Assembly (NCBI RefSeq): GCF_016055025.1
Contig: NZ_JAECVW010000003.1
Reading direction: 5' to 3' (one strand)
From: Thermoactinomyces intermedius
GTDB taxonomy: Bacteria; Bacillota; Bacilli; Thermoactinomycetales; Thermoactinomycetaceae
DNA: 64,000 bases
Positions 8,373 through 16,884 of the stretch are shown in pieces; positions within the stretch are counted from its first letter, which is position 1, and each line of letters starts with the position of its first letter. Below the pieces are notes generated by a model, which saw nothing but the letters and a program-made list of their open reading frames with translations, had not been told where the DNA came from and did not search any database. The position numbers were made by a program, and so were the translations under genes.

Positions 8373-9109
8373 GTTTTGTCATCTATCCGGCCATCGATTT
8401 AAGGGGCGGCAAGTGCGTCCGGCTCAAACAAGGAGATTACCGTCAGGAAACGGTGTACAGCGAAGATCCGCTGAAAGTGGCACAAACGTTTATCAATCAG
8501 GGAGCGAAATGGCTCCATATCGTGGATTTGGATGCGGCGCGTTCGGGAGGGATGGAAAATGCCTCCATCATTCAAAAGATTGTGGAATCCTCTCCGGTTC
8601 CGGTTCAAATCGGCGGGGGCGTCCGGAATATGGAGCGGTTGGAGCGGCTTTTAAATTGGGGCGTCCGCCGGGTGGTCATCGGTTCCGCAGCCATTGATGA
8701 CCAGGCGTTTGTGAAAGAGGCATTGAAGCTTTATCCCGGACATATTGCCATCGGTTTGGATGCCAGGGACGGATTTGTCGCCACCCACGGCTGGCTGAAG
8801 ACATCCCGGGTGAAAGCGGGGGAATTGGCACAACAAATGAGTGAATGGGGTGCGGAAACGTTTATCTTTACAGACATCTCAAGAGACGGAATGCTGACCG
8901 GGCCGAATATCGGGGCCGTGCGGGATCTGGCGGCCGCCTGCGGGAAAACGGTGATCGCGTCCGGGGGGGTTCACCGGGTGGCGGACCTGAAACAATTGGC
9001 TTCTTACCAACACGAAGGCGTGAAGGGGGCCATTGTCGGAAGAGCGTTGTACACCGGTGCGATCCACTTTCCGTCAGCCATCCGTGTGACAAAGGAGGCG
9101 AATTCATGA
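8369..9109 (+). CDS. hisA: ProFAR isomerase (HisA)
   Basis: Amadori isomerisation of ProFAR to PRFAR on a TIM barrel. 246 residues with the half-barrel repeat typical of HisA/HisF. Catalytic Asp in YPAIDLRGG and Asp in IGLDARDG are present, as are the phosphate loops IGGGVR and IASGGV. It overlaps hisH and hisF by 4 bp at either end (ATGA), as is usual for this operon. Confidence 0.96.
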   Translation: MSFVIYPAIDLRGGKCVRLKQGDYRQETVYSEDPLKVAQTFINQGAKWLHIVDLDAARSGGMENASIIQKIVESSPVPVQIGGGVRNMERLERLLNWGVRRVVIGSAAIDDQAFVKEALKLYPGHIAIGLDARDGFVATHGWLKTSRVKAGELAQQMSEWGAETFIFTDISRDGMLTGPNIGAVRDLAAACGKTVIASGGVHRVADLKQLASYQHEGVKGAIVGRALYTGAIHFPSAIRVTKEANS

Positions 9110-9864
9110 TTACCAAGCGCATCATTCCTTGTTTGGATGTCAAAGACGGCCGTGTGGTCAAAGGGGTTTCTTTTGTTGATTTAAAGGATGCGGGCGATCC
9201 GGTGGAACTGGCGGCTTATTATGACCGGAACCAGGCGGATGAACTCGTTTTTTTGGATATCTCCGCTTCCCACGAGGGGCGCAAAACCATGCTGGATGTG
9301 GTGAAAAGGGCAGCGGAACAGCTGAGAATCCCTTTCACCGTGGGCGGGGGAATCCGTACGGAGGAAGACATGTATGACATTTTGCGGTCGGGAGCGGACA
9401 AAGTGTCGGTCAATACGTCTGCCGTGTTGAATCCCGAATTGATCGAATCAGGCGCCGAACGGTTTGGCCGCCAATGCGTCGTGATTGCCATTGATGCCAA
9501 GTATGACCCGGAGGAGAAAGACTGGTTTGTTTATACACACGGCGGCCGGAAGCGGACAGATAAGCGGGCGGTGGACTGGGCCGTGGAAGCCGTCGCAAGA
9601 GGGGCCGGGGAGATTTTGCTGACCAGTATGGACCGGGACGGGCACAAGAACGGCTATGATCTGCCGCTGACCCGGCTGATTGCCGAAAAAGCGGGCGTCC
9701 CGGTGATTGCGTCAGGCGGGGCCGGCAAAGTGGAGCATTTTGTGGAAGTGTTTCTGGAAACCGAAGCGGATGCGGCGTTGGCGGCTTCTATTTTTCATTT
9801 TCAAGAAGTCGGAATCGATCAAGTGAAAAAGGCTTTAAAAGAAAACGGGGTGAATGTGCGTTGA
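9106..9864 (+). CDS. hisF: Imidazole glycerol phosphate synthase, cyclase subunit
   Basis: TIM-barrel partner of HisH; makes imidazoleglycerol phosphate and AICAR. 252 residues from ATG 9106, preceded by AAAGGAGGCG; longer in-frame upstream sequence is only hisA read out of frame. Catalytic aspartates are in RIIPCLDVKDGRVVKG and VIAIDAKYD; FTVGGGIR and VIASGGAGK are the phosphate sites. Overlaps hisA and hisI by 4 bp. Confidence 0.96.
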   Translation: MITKRIIPCLDVKDGRVVKGVSFVDLKDAGDPVELAAYYDRNQADELVFLDISASHEGRKTMLDVVKRAAEQLRIPFTVGGGIRTEEDMYDILRSGADKVSVNTSAVLNPELIESGAERFGRQCVVIAIDAKYDPEEKDWFVYTHGGRKRTDKRAVDWAVEAVARGAGEILLTSMDRDGHKNGYDLPLTRLIAEKAGVPVIASGGAGKVEHFVEVFLETEADAALAASIFHFQEVGIDQVKKALKENGVNVR

Positions 9865-10478
9865 TCCATCCGGATGATATTCAATTTGATGAAAAAGGGC
9901 TGGTGCCGGCGATTCTGCAGGATGCGGCCAGCAAAGAAGTGTTGACCCTGGCTTATATGAACCGCGAAGCATTGGAATTGACGCTGAAGACAAAGGAAGC
10001 CTGGTTTTACAGCCGTTCCCGCAATCAACTTTGGCATAAAGGGGAAACTTCCGGAAATGTGCAGGAAGTGGTGTCTGTCCAGGCGGACTGCGACAGGGAT
10101 GCGATTTTGGTGAAGGTGCTTCCGGCGGGGCCGTCTTGCCATCAAGGAACCTACTCTTGTTTTGAGGAACAACCGGAAGATCCGGACTTGTCCGGCCGTT
10201 TTCAGATTATCAATCGGTTGGAATCGGTGATTGCCAAAAAAGAAGCGGAACGGCCCGAAGGCTCTTATACGGCTTATTTGTTTGACAAAGGATTGGACAA
10301 GATCTTGAAAAAAGTCGGTGAGGAAGCTTCCGAGGTGATCATTGCCGCCAAAAACCGCAGCGCCGAAGAGTTGAGCAATGAAACGGCTGATCTCCTTTAT
10401 CACTTGTTTGTTTTGTTGCGGGAACAAAAATTGCCTCTGGATGAGGTGCTTCGTGTATTAAAAGACCGGAATCAATAG
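9861..10478 (+). CDS. hisI: Bifunctional phosphoribosyl-AMP cyclohydrolase / phosphoribosyl-ATP pyrophosphatase
   Basis: Carries steps two and three of the pathway in one chain (HisIE type), 205 residues. The cyclohydrolase half (about 1-110) shows LAYMNREALELT, WFYSRSRNQLWHKGETSGN, the zinc-site VQADCDRDAILV and GPSCHQGTYSCF. The C-terminal MazG-like half carries VGEEASEVIIAAKN and LSNETADLLYHLFV. TTG 9861 is the start (TTGATC, overlapping the hisF stop), helped by GGGGTGA upstream. Last gene of the operon; an intrinsic terminator follows 20 bp later. hisC and histidinol-phosphatase must be elsewhere. Confidence 0.95.
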   Translation: MIHPDDIQFDEKGLVPAILQDAASKEVLTLAYMNREALELTLKTKEAWFYSRSRNQLWHKGETSGNVQEVVSVQADCDRDAILVKVLPAGPSCHQGTYSCFEEQPEDPDLSGRFQIINRLESVIAKKEAERPEGSYTAYLFDKGLDKILKKVGEEASEVIIAAKNRSAEELSNETADLLYHLFVLLREQKLPLDEVLRVLKDRNQ

Positions 10479-10497
10479 CAAATATTTAAGCATTCAG

Positions 10498-10527
10498 ACA
10501 AGGGAGCGTGCGTTCCCTTGTTTTTAT
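10498..10527 (+). terminator. his operon terminator
   Basis: Perfect 8-bp stem ACAAGGGA/TCCCTTGT (10498-10505 with 10514-10521) followed by TTTTATTTTG. Confidence 0.9.
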
Positions 10528-10652
10528 TTTGTTTGTGACCCTCCATATATCGATGTTTTGTTGTAATATTTATATGGATCCATGTTAAAAAGATGGCTGT
10601 TAAAATTTGTCGGATCCGTTTAGAAATATTATCCATTTTTTTGCCAGGATTC

Positions 10653-10682
10653 TTGGTGATCCCCTTGTGTTTGCGCTATAAT
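10653..10682 (+). promoter_or_regulatory. Candidate sigma-A promoter for the TPR gene region
   Basis: TTGGTG (10653-10658), 18 bp, TATAAT (10677-10682). It lies about 190 bp before the TPR gene. The rest of the 10528-10868 gap shows nothing else I can support; a TTGACA near 10774 lacks a correctly spaced -10 box. Confidence 0.45.
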
Positions 10683-10868
10683 TGAATAAAATAATGAAAC
10701 AACTTCTTTCATGGCTTTCTTGTTCGGGTTTTGAAATTTATTTCTGTATTTGCATCATTTTATGTCAAATCGTTGACAAGCACCCTGAGAATGATACGAA
10801 TTTGGTATACTACCAAAAAACCACACACCAGCCTGGCGAAAACATTGTGCTGGGTGGAGGGGAAATTC

Positions 10869-11345
10869 ATGAGAAAATCACAGGCCGGAGCAGACCGCCA
10901 AAAAAATAAAAAGGTCATCCGTTTGCGGATGGATGCCGGTTTTTTCTTTGAACGGGCTTTATATTACCTTGACCGCCACCGTTACGACAAAGCGGTCAAA
11001 TATTTTCGTTTGGCGACGGAAAAGGAACCGGGAAATCCGGTGAATCACTGCAACCTGGCCGGCATTCTTTCGGAACTGGGGCGCTTTGAAGAGTCCAATC
11101 AAGTGCTGATGTCCGTTTTGGAAGAAGTGGATCCTGATTTATATGAATGCTGGTTTTATATGGCGAATAACGCGGCCAACATGGGCGATTTGGAACTGGC
11201 CGAAGAATACTTGTTGCAATATTTGAGCCGGGACCCTTACGGAGACTTTGCAGAAGAAGCAGAAGAAATGCTTTACATGATTGCCCAGGAGCTCGGACGT
11301 CCCCCCAAAAGAATGGAAGCCGGTGAACCAGCCCGGTTATGTTGA
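10869..11345 (+). CDS. TPR/HTH protein, N-terminal fragment (upstream of an apparent frameshift)
   Basis: First part of a tetratricopeptide-repeat protein that in many Bacilli lies between the his operon and trxB/rapZ and is about 500 residues long. Start ATG 10869 has GGAGG about 8 bp upstream. After a basic lead, TPR helices run from about residue 22 (AGFFFERALYYLDRHRYDKAV, NPVNHCNLAGILSELGRFEES, YECWFYMANNAANMGDLELAEEYL). The frame continues past the homopolymer C6A4 at 11301-11310 into a short unrelated tail and stops at 11345. Deleting one base in that tract joins it without loss to the next reading frame (ELGRPPKEWKPVNQPGY). Either a sequencing error or a real break; see the findings. 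Confidence 0.8.
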   Translation: MRKSQAGADRQKNKKVIRLRMDAGFFFERALYYLDRHRYDKAVKYFRLATEKEPGNPVNHCNLAGILSELGRFEESNQVLMSVLEEVDPDLYECWFYMANNAANMGDLELAEEYLLQYLSRDPYGDFAEEAEEMLYMIAQELGRPPKRMEAGEPARLC

Positions 11346-12546
11346 GGATCATGAAAAAGCACGCGGTTATTTGGAAGAAGGGAAATTTCTGCAGGCCATA
11401 CAGCTGCTCGAAGAAATTTCCGAGGCGCATCCGGAGTTTTTGGCGGCGAAAAACAATCTGGCGTTGGCTTATTATTACACGGGGGACTTGGAAAAGGCGA
11501 CGGGATTGATTGAACATGTGCTGAAGATCGATCCCAATAATCTGCATGCATTGTGCAATCTGGCGGTTTTGTCCCGGAATCTCGGTGACGAAAAAAAGGA
11601 ACGGGCCATTATTGATATGTTGAAAAAACTGGTTCCGTTTCATCAGGAAAATACTTATAAATTGGCAACCACGCTGGGAATTTTGGGAGAACATGAAGTG
11701 GCGTACGCATTGTTTTCCCGCCTTTTGAAAGTTGACGGGATTCAGGAACCCGGACTTTACCATTACACGGCGGTTGCGGCTTGGAACTGCGGTCTCTTTG
11801 AAAAAGCCCGGCAATATTGGAAAAAGGCAATGAATCTCGAAGGCAGGGAAGCGATTGCGGCTTTCTATTACAAACATATGGACCAATGGGTAAAGCTGGA
11901 TCAACCGCCAAAGCTCCCTTATCATTACCAGCTTCCTTTTGAAGAACAATTAAACCGGATGGAACTGTTCGGACCCAATGAGGAGATTGTCAAGCAATTA
12001 CAGAGCAATCTGCTTTTGCGCTCTGCTTTTTTCTGGGCTTTGAGCCGGGGCGATCATCAAACGAAAAGGCAGGTCATCAAGTTTTTGACCTGGTTTTCGG
12101 ATGATGAAGTGAAACAGTTGTTGAAGCAGTTTGTGTCACAGCCGGAAGAAGACGAAGAATTGAAAGAGTTGGCGCAAATGGTGCTTCGCGAATTGAGCCG
12201 CACGGAAAGCGGAGAAACGGAAGAAACCCTTCCTTCGGTCATTGAAGTGAATCATAAGTGGAAAAAAGTGTTGGAATGCTGTCTGGAGCATGTTCAGGAA
12301 ACATCCACCGCCCATCTCTGTAAGGAGATCGAGCGGTTGTGGTTCGAATGGGCTGCAAGAAACCGTGACTTTTCGGTAGTCCGGAAAGTGGAAGGATGGG
12401 CGGCGGCTCTGGAATATTTGACGGCAAAATATCACGGGGTGGCCGTGACGCAGCGTGAACTGGCCAAAAAATATGAAGTATCCATGTCAACGGTATCCCG
12501 GCTTGCCAAACAGTTGGAAACCATCGCCAAAGAATGTTTTTCCTGA
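11281..12546 (+). CDS. TPR/HTH protein, C-terminal fragment (downstream of an apparent frameshift)
   Basis: Continuation of the preceding TPR protein in a frame shifted by one base. The open frame begins at TTG 11281 but authentic sequence starts near codon 10 (PKEWKPVNQPGY); no good ribosome site is present, which supports one split gene. TPR units are seen at about AHPEFLAAKNNLALAYYYTG, NNLHALCNLAVLSRNLGD and a row of further helices. The C-terminus (about the last 45 residues) is a helix-turn-helix: VTQRELAKKYEVSMSTVSRLAKQ. The combination of TPR plus a C-terminal HTH is typical of this conserved protein; its role is unknown. The thioredoxin-like gene follows after 19 bp. Confidence 0.75.
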   Translation: MPRSSDVPPKEWKPVNQPGYVEDHEKARGYLEEGKFLQAIQLLEEISEAHPEFLAAKNNLALAYYYTGDLEKATGLIEHVLKIDPNNLHALCNLAVLSRNLGDEKKERAIIDMLKKLVPFHQENTYKLATTLGILGEHEVAYALFSRLLKVDGIQEPGLYHYTAVAAWNCGLFEKARQYWKKAMNLEGREAIAAFYYKHMDQWVKLDQPPKLPYHYQLPFEEQLNRMELFGPNEEIVKQLQSNLLLRSAFFWALSRGDHQTKRQVIKFLTWFSDDEVKQLLKQFVSQPEEDEELKELAQMVLRELSRTESGETEETLPSVIEVNHKWKKVLECCLEHVQETSTAHLCKEIERLWFEWAARNRDFSVVRKVEGWAAALEYLTAKYHGVAVTQRELAKKYEVSMSTVSRLAKQLETIAKECFS

Positions 12547-12565
12547 GGAAAAGGGAGGGATCGTT

Positions 12566-12877
12566 GTGAAAAAAGTGGGCAAAGGAAGCTTTCACGACTT
12601 TATTGCAGAAGGGGACAAAGTGGTGGAATTCAGTGCAAAGTGGTGTATTGATTGCAAACGGATCGCGCCCGATTTGCCTGAGATCACCGAACGCTTTTCC
12701 GGGCGGTTTGAATTTGCAGAGCTGGATGTGGATGAATCCAGGGAAATTGCCGATGAATACAATGTAAAAGGAATCCCGACCTTTATCGTTTATCGTGACG
12801 GAAAAGAAGTCGACCGGTTGCCGAGTCGCCATGCCAAGACAAAAGAACAAATCGAAAGCTTTTTGAGCCAGGTGTAA
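12566..12877 (+). CDS. Thioredoxin-like protein with WCIDC active site
   Basis: 103-residue thioredoxin fold, probably a cytoplasmic dithiol oxidoreductase. The active site is Cys27-Ile-Asp-Cys30 (WCIDC) instead of WCGPC; the buried Asp-type and cis-Pro elements are kept (VKGIPTFIVYRDGKEV). GTG 12566 follows GGGAGGG; upstream in-frame codons overlap the TPR gene. It occupies the place where B. subtilis and relatives usually have trxB, so it may belong to the same redox locus, but no reductase gene is seen here. Redox partner and substrate are unknown. Confidence 0.8.
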   Translation: MKKVGKGSFHDFIAEGDKVVEFSAKWCIDCKRIAPDLPEITERFSGRFEFAELDVDESREIADEYNVKGIPTFIVYRDGKEVDRLPSRHAKTKEQIESFLSQV

Positions 12878-12905
12878 AAAGGAAAAGCTTCGAATTTGGA
12901 ATCCT

Positions 12906-12933
12906 AAACCGCCGGTGTTTGCCGGCGGTTTAG
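12906..12933 (+). terminator. Hairpin after the thioredoxin-like gene
   Basis: Perfect 10-bp stem AAACCGCCGG/CCGGCGGTTT (12906-12915 with 12922-12931). The T-run is short, so termination may be partial. Confidence 0.6.
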
Positions 12934-13046
12934 TTCTACATTGATGACATAAATTAATCATGATATTATAAAATGAATAAAAATATAGCTATTGAAACAT
13001 TTTGAAAAAAAGAATCAATCCAGCCGGAACGATGAGGGGTGTGGAC

Positions 13047-14003
13047 GTGAAGCAGTATTTCGTCGGAATCGATCTGGGTGGAACCAATATGAAAATCGGA
13101 TTGGTTCATCAGAACGGAAATGTGATCAAAGATATAGAAAAACCTACACTAAAAGAAGAAGGCCCGGACGGCGTTATTCGCCGGATGGTACGCCATACAC
13201 AGGACTTGGCCCAAGAGGCCCGGGTGCCGTGGGAGGAAATCGGGGGAGTGGGTGTGGGTTTGCCTGGCTTTCTCGATATACCCGGCGGTGTTGTCAAGTA
13301 TTTGACCAACCTGGGTTGGCGGGATGTCCCGATTCGTGACCAGCTGGAGTCGGCGTTTGGAGTTCCTGTGAAGATTGATAATGATGCCAATGTTGCCGCG
13401 CTTGGGGAAGTATGGGCCGGTGCCGGTGCCGGCGAACAAAATGTGGTGTTGATCACACTCGGAACCGGTGTGGGCGGAGGCATTATTGCCGGCGGCAAGC
13501 TTTTGCACGGAGCCCGGGGCATTGCCGGGGAGATCGGGCATATTCCGATTGATCCGGACGGGGTGTTGTGTAACTGCGGACGAGCCGGATGTTTGGAGAC
13601 GATCGCATCGGCGACCGGAATGGTCCGGCTGGTTCGTGAAGCGGTGGAGGCGGGGGAAACCTCTTCGCTTGTTCTTCCGCTTCAAAACGGAACATTGTCA
13701 ACCAAAGAAATTTTCGCCGAAGCGGAAAAAGGAGATTCCCTGGCCAAGACAACGGTGGAAAGGGCCGTTGATGCGCTTGCCCGGGCGATGGCCATTCTTT
13801 CGGTCGTGGTAAATCCTTCGCTGTTTATCATCGGAGGCGGTGTTTCCAAGGCGGGGGATGCTTTGCTGAAGCCTTTGGAAAACCACTACCGGAAGCAGGT
13901 GCAACAAAATGCTGGCCAAGGCGTGCGGATTGAGTTGGCGCGGTTGGGCAACCAAGCCGGATTCATCGGGGCTGCGGGTCTTTTAGCAAGGACAAGAAAA
14001 TAA
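13047..14003 (+). CDS. glcK: ROK-family glucokinase
   Basis: Phosphorylates glucose (ATP to glucose 6-phosphate), feeding glycolysis. 318 residues. ROK motifs are complete: GIDLGGTNMKIG (ATP phosphate loop), DNDANVAALGE (catalytic Asp), GTGVGGGII, GEIGHIPI and the zinc-binding CNCGRAGCLE. The start is GTG 13047, 7 bp after GAGGGG; a GTG at 13041 and an ATG at 13032 are alternatives. Close to rapZ (40 bp). Substrate specificity among ROK kinases cannot be proven by sequence, but length and motif match glucokinases of this group. Confidence 0.9.
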   Translation: MKQYFVGIDLGGTNMKIGLVHQNGNVIKDIEKPTLKEEGPDGVIRRMVRHTQDLAQEARVPWEEIGGVGVGLPGFLDIPGGVVKYLTNLGWRDVPIRDQLESAFGVPVKIDNDANVAALGEVWAGAGAGEQNVVLITLGTGVGGGIIAGGKLLHGARGIAGEIGHIPIDPDGVLCNCGRAGCLETIASATGMVRLVREAVEAGETSSLVLPLQNGTLSTKEIFAEAEKGDSLAKTTVERAVDALARAMAILSVVVNPSLFIIGGGVSKAGDALLKPLENHYRKQVQQNAGQGVRIELARLGNQAGFIGAAGLLARTRK

Positions 14004-14043
14004 TGTATAATAAGAGGAAATGGTTGCCTCAGAGGTGATGGCC

Positions 14044-14919
14044 GTGGAAAAAAAACAAGAAGTGAATATGGTTGTCATCACCGGTATGTCCGGAGCTGGA
14101 AAGTCCGTAGCGATGCAAAGCTTGGAAGATCAAGGCTACTTTTGCATAGACAATTTGCCGCCGATCTTGCTGCCCAAATTTGCAGAGCTTCTGAAAGAAT
14201 CGAAGAGCAAATACCATAAAGTGGCTGTGGTGATTGACTTAAGAGGCCGTGAGTTTTTTTCTTCTTTGCTTGATTCACTGGATCTGTTGGTGAAAAATCA
14301 CGGGATTCATCCCCGGATTATCTTTTTAGACGCTGATGACAACACACTGGTCCGAAGGTTTAAGGAGACGAGGCGTCGCCATCCGCTTTATCCCGGCAGC
14401 ACGCCGTTAGATGCCATTTTGAAAGAGCGCAAGTTGTTGGAAGAAATCAAGGGCCGTGCACACTATCTCATCGATACGAGTGATTTGAAGCCTTCCGAGC
14501 TGAAGGAAAAAATCGCCGTCATGATTTCGGAAAAAGATTCGGCCAAGATGATGGTGACCTTTGTATCCTTTGGATTTAAACATGGCATCCCCATCGATGC
14601 TGATCTTATTTTCGATGTGCGCTTTTTGCCAAATCCCCATTATGTTGACTCCCTTCGTCCGCAAACCGGACGGGACCCCGAAGTGGCCGAATACGTCATG
14701 AAGTGGGCGGAAACCAAACAGTTTCTGGAGAAGTTGACGACTTTGTTGGAGTTTTTGATCCCCCGGTATGCGCGGGAAGGAAAGTCGCAACTGGTGATCG
14801 GAATCGGATGCACGGGAGGAAAACATCGTTCTGTGGCCATTGCAGAGCATTTGTATCAGACTTTCAACAAACAGGAGCATTGTCGAATCGCACATCGAGA
14901 CATGAAGAAAGGCGGATAG
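14044..14919 (+). CDS. rapZ: RapZ-like nucleotide-binding protein (YvcJ)
   Basis: P-loop protein of the RapZ/YvcJ family, 291 residues. In Enterobacteria RapZ is an adaptor for sRNA decay; in Bacilli YvcJ hydrolyses GTP and affects competence. The Walker A loop is GMSGAGKS (residues 14-21). FCIDNLPP, DLRGREFF, RRFKETRRRHPL and the C-terminal IGIGCTGGKHRSVAIAE are family signatures. GTG 14044 is preferred because AGAGGTGA lies immediately upstream; ATG 14038 is possible. Head of the conserved cluster rapZ-yvcK-whiA-crh. Confidence 0.93.
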   Translation: MEKKQEVNMVVITGMSGAGKSVAMQSLEDQGYFCIDNLPPILLPKFAELLKESKSKYHKVAVVIDLRGREFFSSLLDSLDLLVKNHGIHPRIIFLDADDNTLVRRFKETRRRHPLYPGSTPLDAILKERKLLEEIKGRAHYLIDTSDLKPSELKEKIAVMISEKDSAKMMVTFVSFGFKHGIPIDADLIFDVRFLPNPHYVDSLRPQTGRDPEVAEYVMKWAETKQFLEKLTTLLEFLIPRYAREGKSQLVIGIGCTGGKHRSVAIAEHLYQTFNKQEHCRIAHRDMKKGG

Positions 14920-14921
14920 CA

Positions 14922-15926
14922 TTGTCGGCAAAGAAGAACCTGAATTCGAATGTATTTAGGCGTCCGCGTGTGGTTTGCATTGGTGGCGGTACAGGATTGT
15001 CCGTTATTTTGCGTGGTTTGAAAAAGCTGCCCATTGAGATCACGGCCATTGTGACCGTGGCAGACGACGGAGGCAGTTCGGGGCGGCTGCGCAATGATTT
15101 ACGGATGCCTCCCCCCGGCGATATCCGTAATGTTTTGATTGCGCTTGCAGATACGGAACCTCTGTTGGAAAGTGTTTTGCAATACCGGTTCAAAAACGGG
15201 GATGGTTTGGCAGGGCACACATTGGGGAATTTAATGATCGCCGCGATGAAAGAAATCACGGGGGATTTCACGCAAGCGGTCAAAGAAATGAGCCGCGTTC
15301 TGGCGGTGCGCGGGCGGGTTCTCCCTGCCAGTGAGCAGGATGTTGTGTTGATGGCGGAAATGAAGGACGGAAGCATTGTCGAGGGAGAGTCGCAAATTCC
15401 GCAAACCGGAAAGCCGATTCGCCGTGTTTTTTTAAACCCGCCTGATCCGCATCCCCTTCCCGAGGCGTTGGAAGCCATCGAGGCGGCGGATGGCATCGTG
15501 GTCGGGCCTGGGAGTTTGTACACCAGCATTCTTCCCAACTTGCTGGTCAAAGACATGAGCCGGATGATCTGCAAGTCCGATGCCTGCAAGATTTATGTTT
15601 GCAATGTCATGACGCAACCCGGGGAGACTGACGGGTTTTCTGCCAGTGATCACATCCAAGCCATTTATGATCACGTTGGTGAACGCTTGTTTGATGTGGC
15701 CATCATCAATAATGAGGTCCCACCGCTTGCCATCCAACAGCAATATGCCGAACGGGGCCAAAAGATGGTTTTGCCGGACATGAAAGAGATTCACCGTCTC
15801 GGCTGCCATGTCGTTGCCGATAACTTGCTGTTGTATCAGTCTGTATTGCGCCATGACGCCGAACGGATCAGCGGACACATTTTCCGCTTGATACATGAGC
15901 GCATGAAAAAGCGGCAAAGTGGTTAA
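14922..15926 (+). CDS. yvcK: Gluconeogenesis factor YvcK, CofD-like fold
   Basis: UDP-sugar-binding protein needed for growth on gluconeogenic carbon and for cell shape in Bacilli. 334 residues. Seen: VVCIGGGTGLSVILRGLKK, TVADDGGSSGRLR, PPPGDIRNVLIALAD, GHTLGNLMIAA and GPGSLYTSILPNLLV, all typical. TTG 14922 is the start, 6 bp after AAGGCGG; upstream codons in this frame lie inside rapZ. Two bases separate it from rapZ. Confidence 0.93.
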   Translation: MSAKKNLNSNVFRRPRVVCIGGGTGLSVILRGLKKLPIEITAIVTVADDGGSSGRLRNDLRMPPPGDIRNVLIALADTEPLLESVLQYRFKNGDGLAGHTLGNLMIAAMKEITGDFTQAVKEMSRVLAVRGRVLPASEQDVVLMAEMKDGSIVEGESQIPQTGKPIRRVFLNPPDPHPLPEALEAIEAADGIVVGPGSLYTSILPNLLVKDMSRMICKSDACKIYVCNVMTQPGETDGFSASDHIQAIYDHVGERLFDVAIINNEVPPLAIQQQYAERGQKMVLPDMKEIHRLGCHVVADNLLLYQSVLRHDAERISGHIFRLIHERMKKRQSG

Positions 15927-15941
15927 AAGAAGGGATGTTCT

Positions 15942-16868
15942 ATGTCATTTACTGCGATGATCAAAAAAGAATTGACACAGCTTCAGTCGGAGATTTGTTG
16001 CAAGACGGCTGAGCTGTCGGCATTGGTCCGGATGAACGGCACGGTTCACATTATGCACAAAAAACCCATGATCGATATTGTGACTGAAAACCCGTCGACG
16101 GCGCGATACATTTTTTCTTTGGTCAAAAGTTTGTATCAGATTCATCCCGAGGTGTTGGTGCGCAAAAAAGTCCGCTTGAAGAAAAACAATGTTTATTTGA
16201 TACGCCTGACTTCGGACACGAGCCGGATTTTGGAAGAACTGCATATCATGAAGAAAAATTCATGGGAAAGGGTCGAAGGAATTTCCCAAACCCTCATTGG
16301 CCGGCCTTGCTGCAAAAGAGCTTATTTAAGGGGGGCGTTTTTGGCCGCCGGTTCGGTGAACAACCCGGACAGTGCTTCTTATCATTTGGAAATTGTATCG
16401 ACTTACCAAGACCATAGTCAATCGCTTTGCGAACTGATGAATCAGTTTCATTTGCATGCCAAAGTGATTGAGCGCAAAAAAGGCTTTGTGGTTTATATTA
16501 AAGAAGGGGACAAAATCGGGGAGTTTTTAAATATCATCGGCGCGCATCCTTCTTTGCTCGAATTTGAGAACGCACGCATCATGAAAGATATGAGAAATTC
16601 GGTGAATCGGCTGGTCAATTGTGAAACGGCGAATTTAAACAAAACGATCCAGGCTGCCATGCGCCAAATCGAAAACATCAAACGGATTGACCGGGAAATC
16701 GGTTTGGAACAATTGCCGAAGAAATTGCGGGAAGTCGCTGAAGCCCGTTTGAAATATCCGGAAGCCAACCTGGCGGAATTGGGCCAGTTGTTGCCGGATG
16801 GAAAGATCAGCAAGTCGGCTATTAACCACCGTCTCCGCAAATTGGAGGAAATTGCGAAGAAATTGTGA
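15942..16868 (+). CDS. whiA: DNA-binding protein WhiA
   Basis: Homologue of the sporulation and cell-division regulator WhiA, 308 residues. The N-terminal half is a LAGLIDADG-like domain without nuclease residues (RAYLRGAFLAAGSVNNPDSASYHLEI). The C-terminal helix-turn-helix is clear: PEANLAELGQLL..GKISKSAINHRLRKLEEIA. ATG 15942 follows AGAAGGGATG. Lies 15 bp after yvcK and 16 bp before the HPr/Crh-like gene, as in many Bacilli. Confidence 0.93.
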   Translation: MSFTAMIKKELTQLQSEICCKTAELSALVRMNGTVHIMHKKPMIDIVTENPSTARYIFSLVKSLYQIHPEVLVRKKVRLKKNNVYLIRLTSDTSRILEELHIMKKNSWERVEGISQTLIGRPCCKRAYLRGAFLAAGSVNNPDSASYHLEIVSTYQDHSQSLCELMNQFHLHAKVIERKKGFVVYIKEGDKIGEFLNIIGAHPSLLEFENARIMKDMRNSVNRLVNCETANLNKTIQAAMRQIENIKRIDREIGLEQLPKKLREVAEARLKYPEANLAELGQLLPDGKISKSAINHRLRKLEEIAKKL

Positions 16869-16884
16869 AGTAAGGAGGATTCTG

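Noticed and set aside
10774..10812. TTGACA near 10774 with TATACT downstream as a promoter
   Set aside because: Spacing is about 27 bp, too long for sigma-A.
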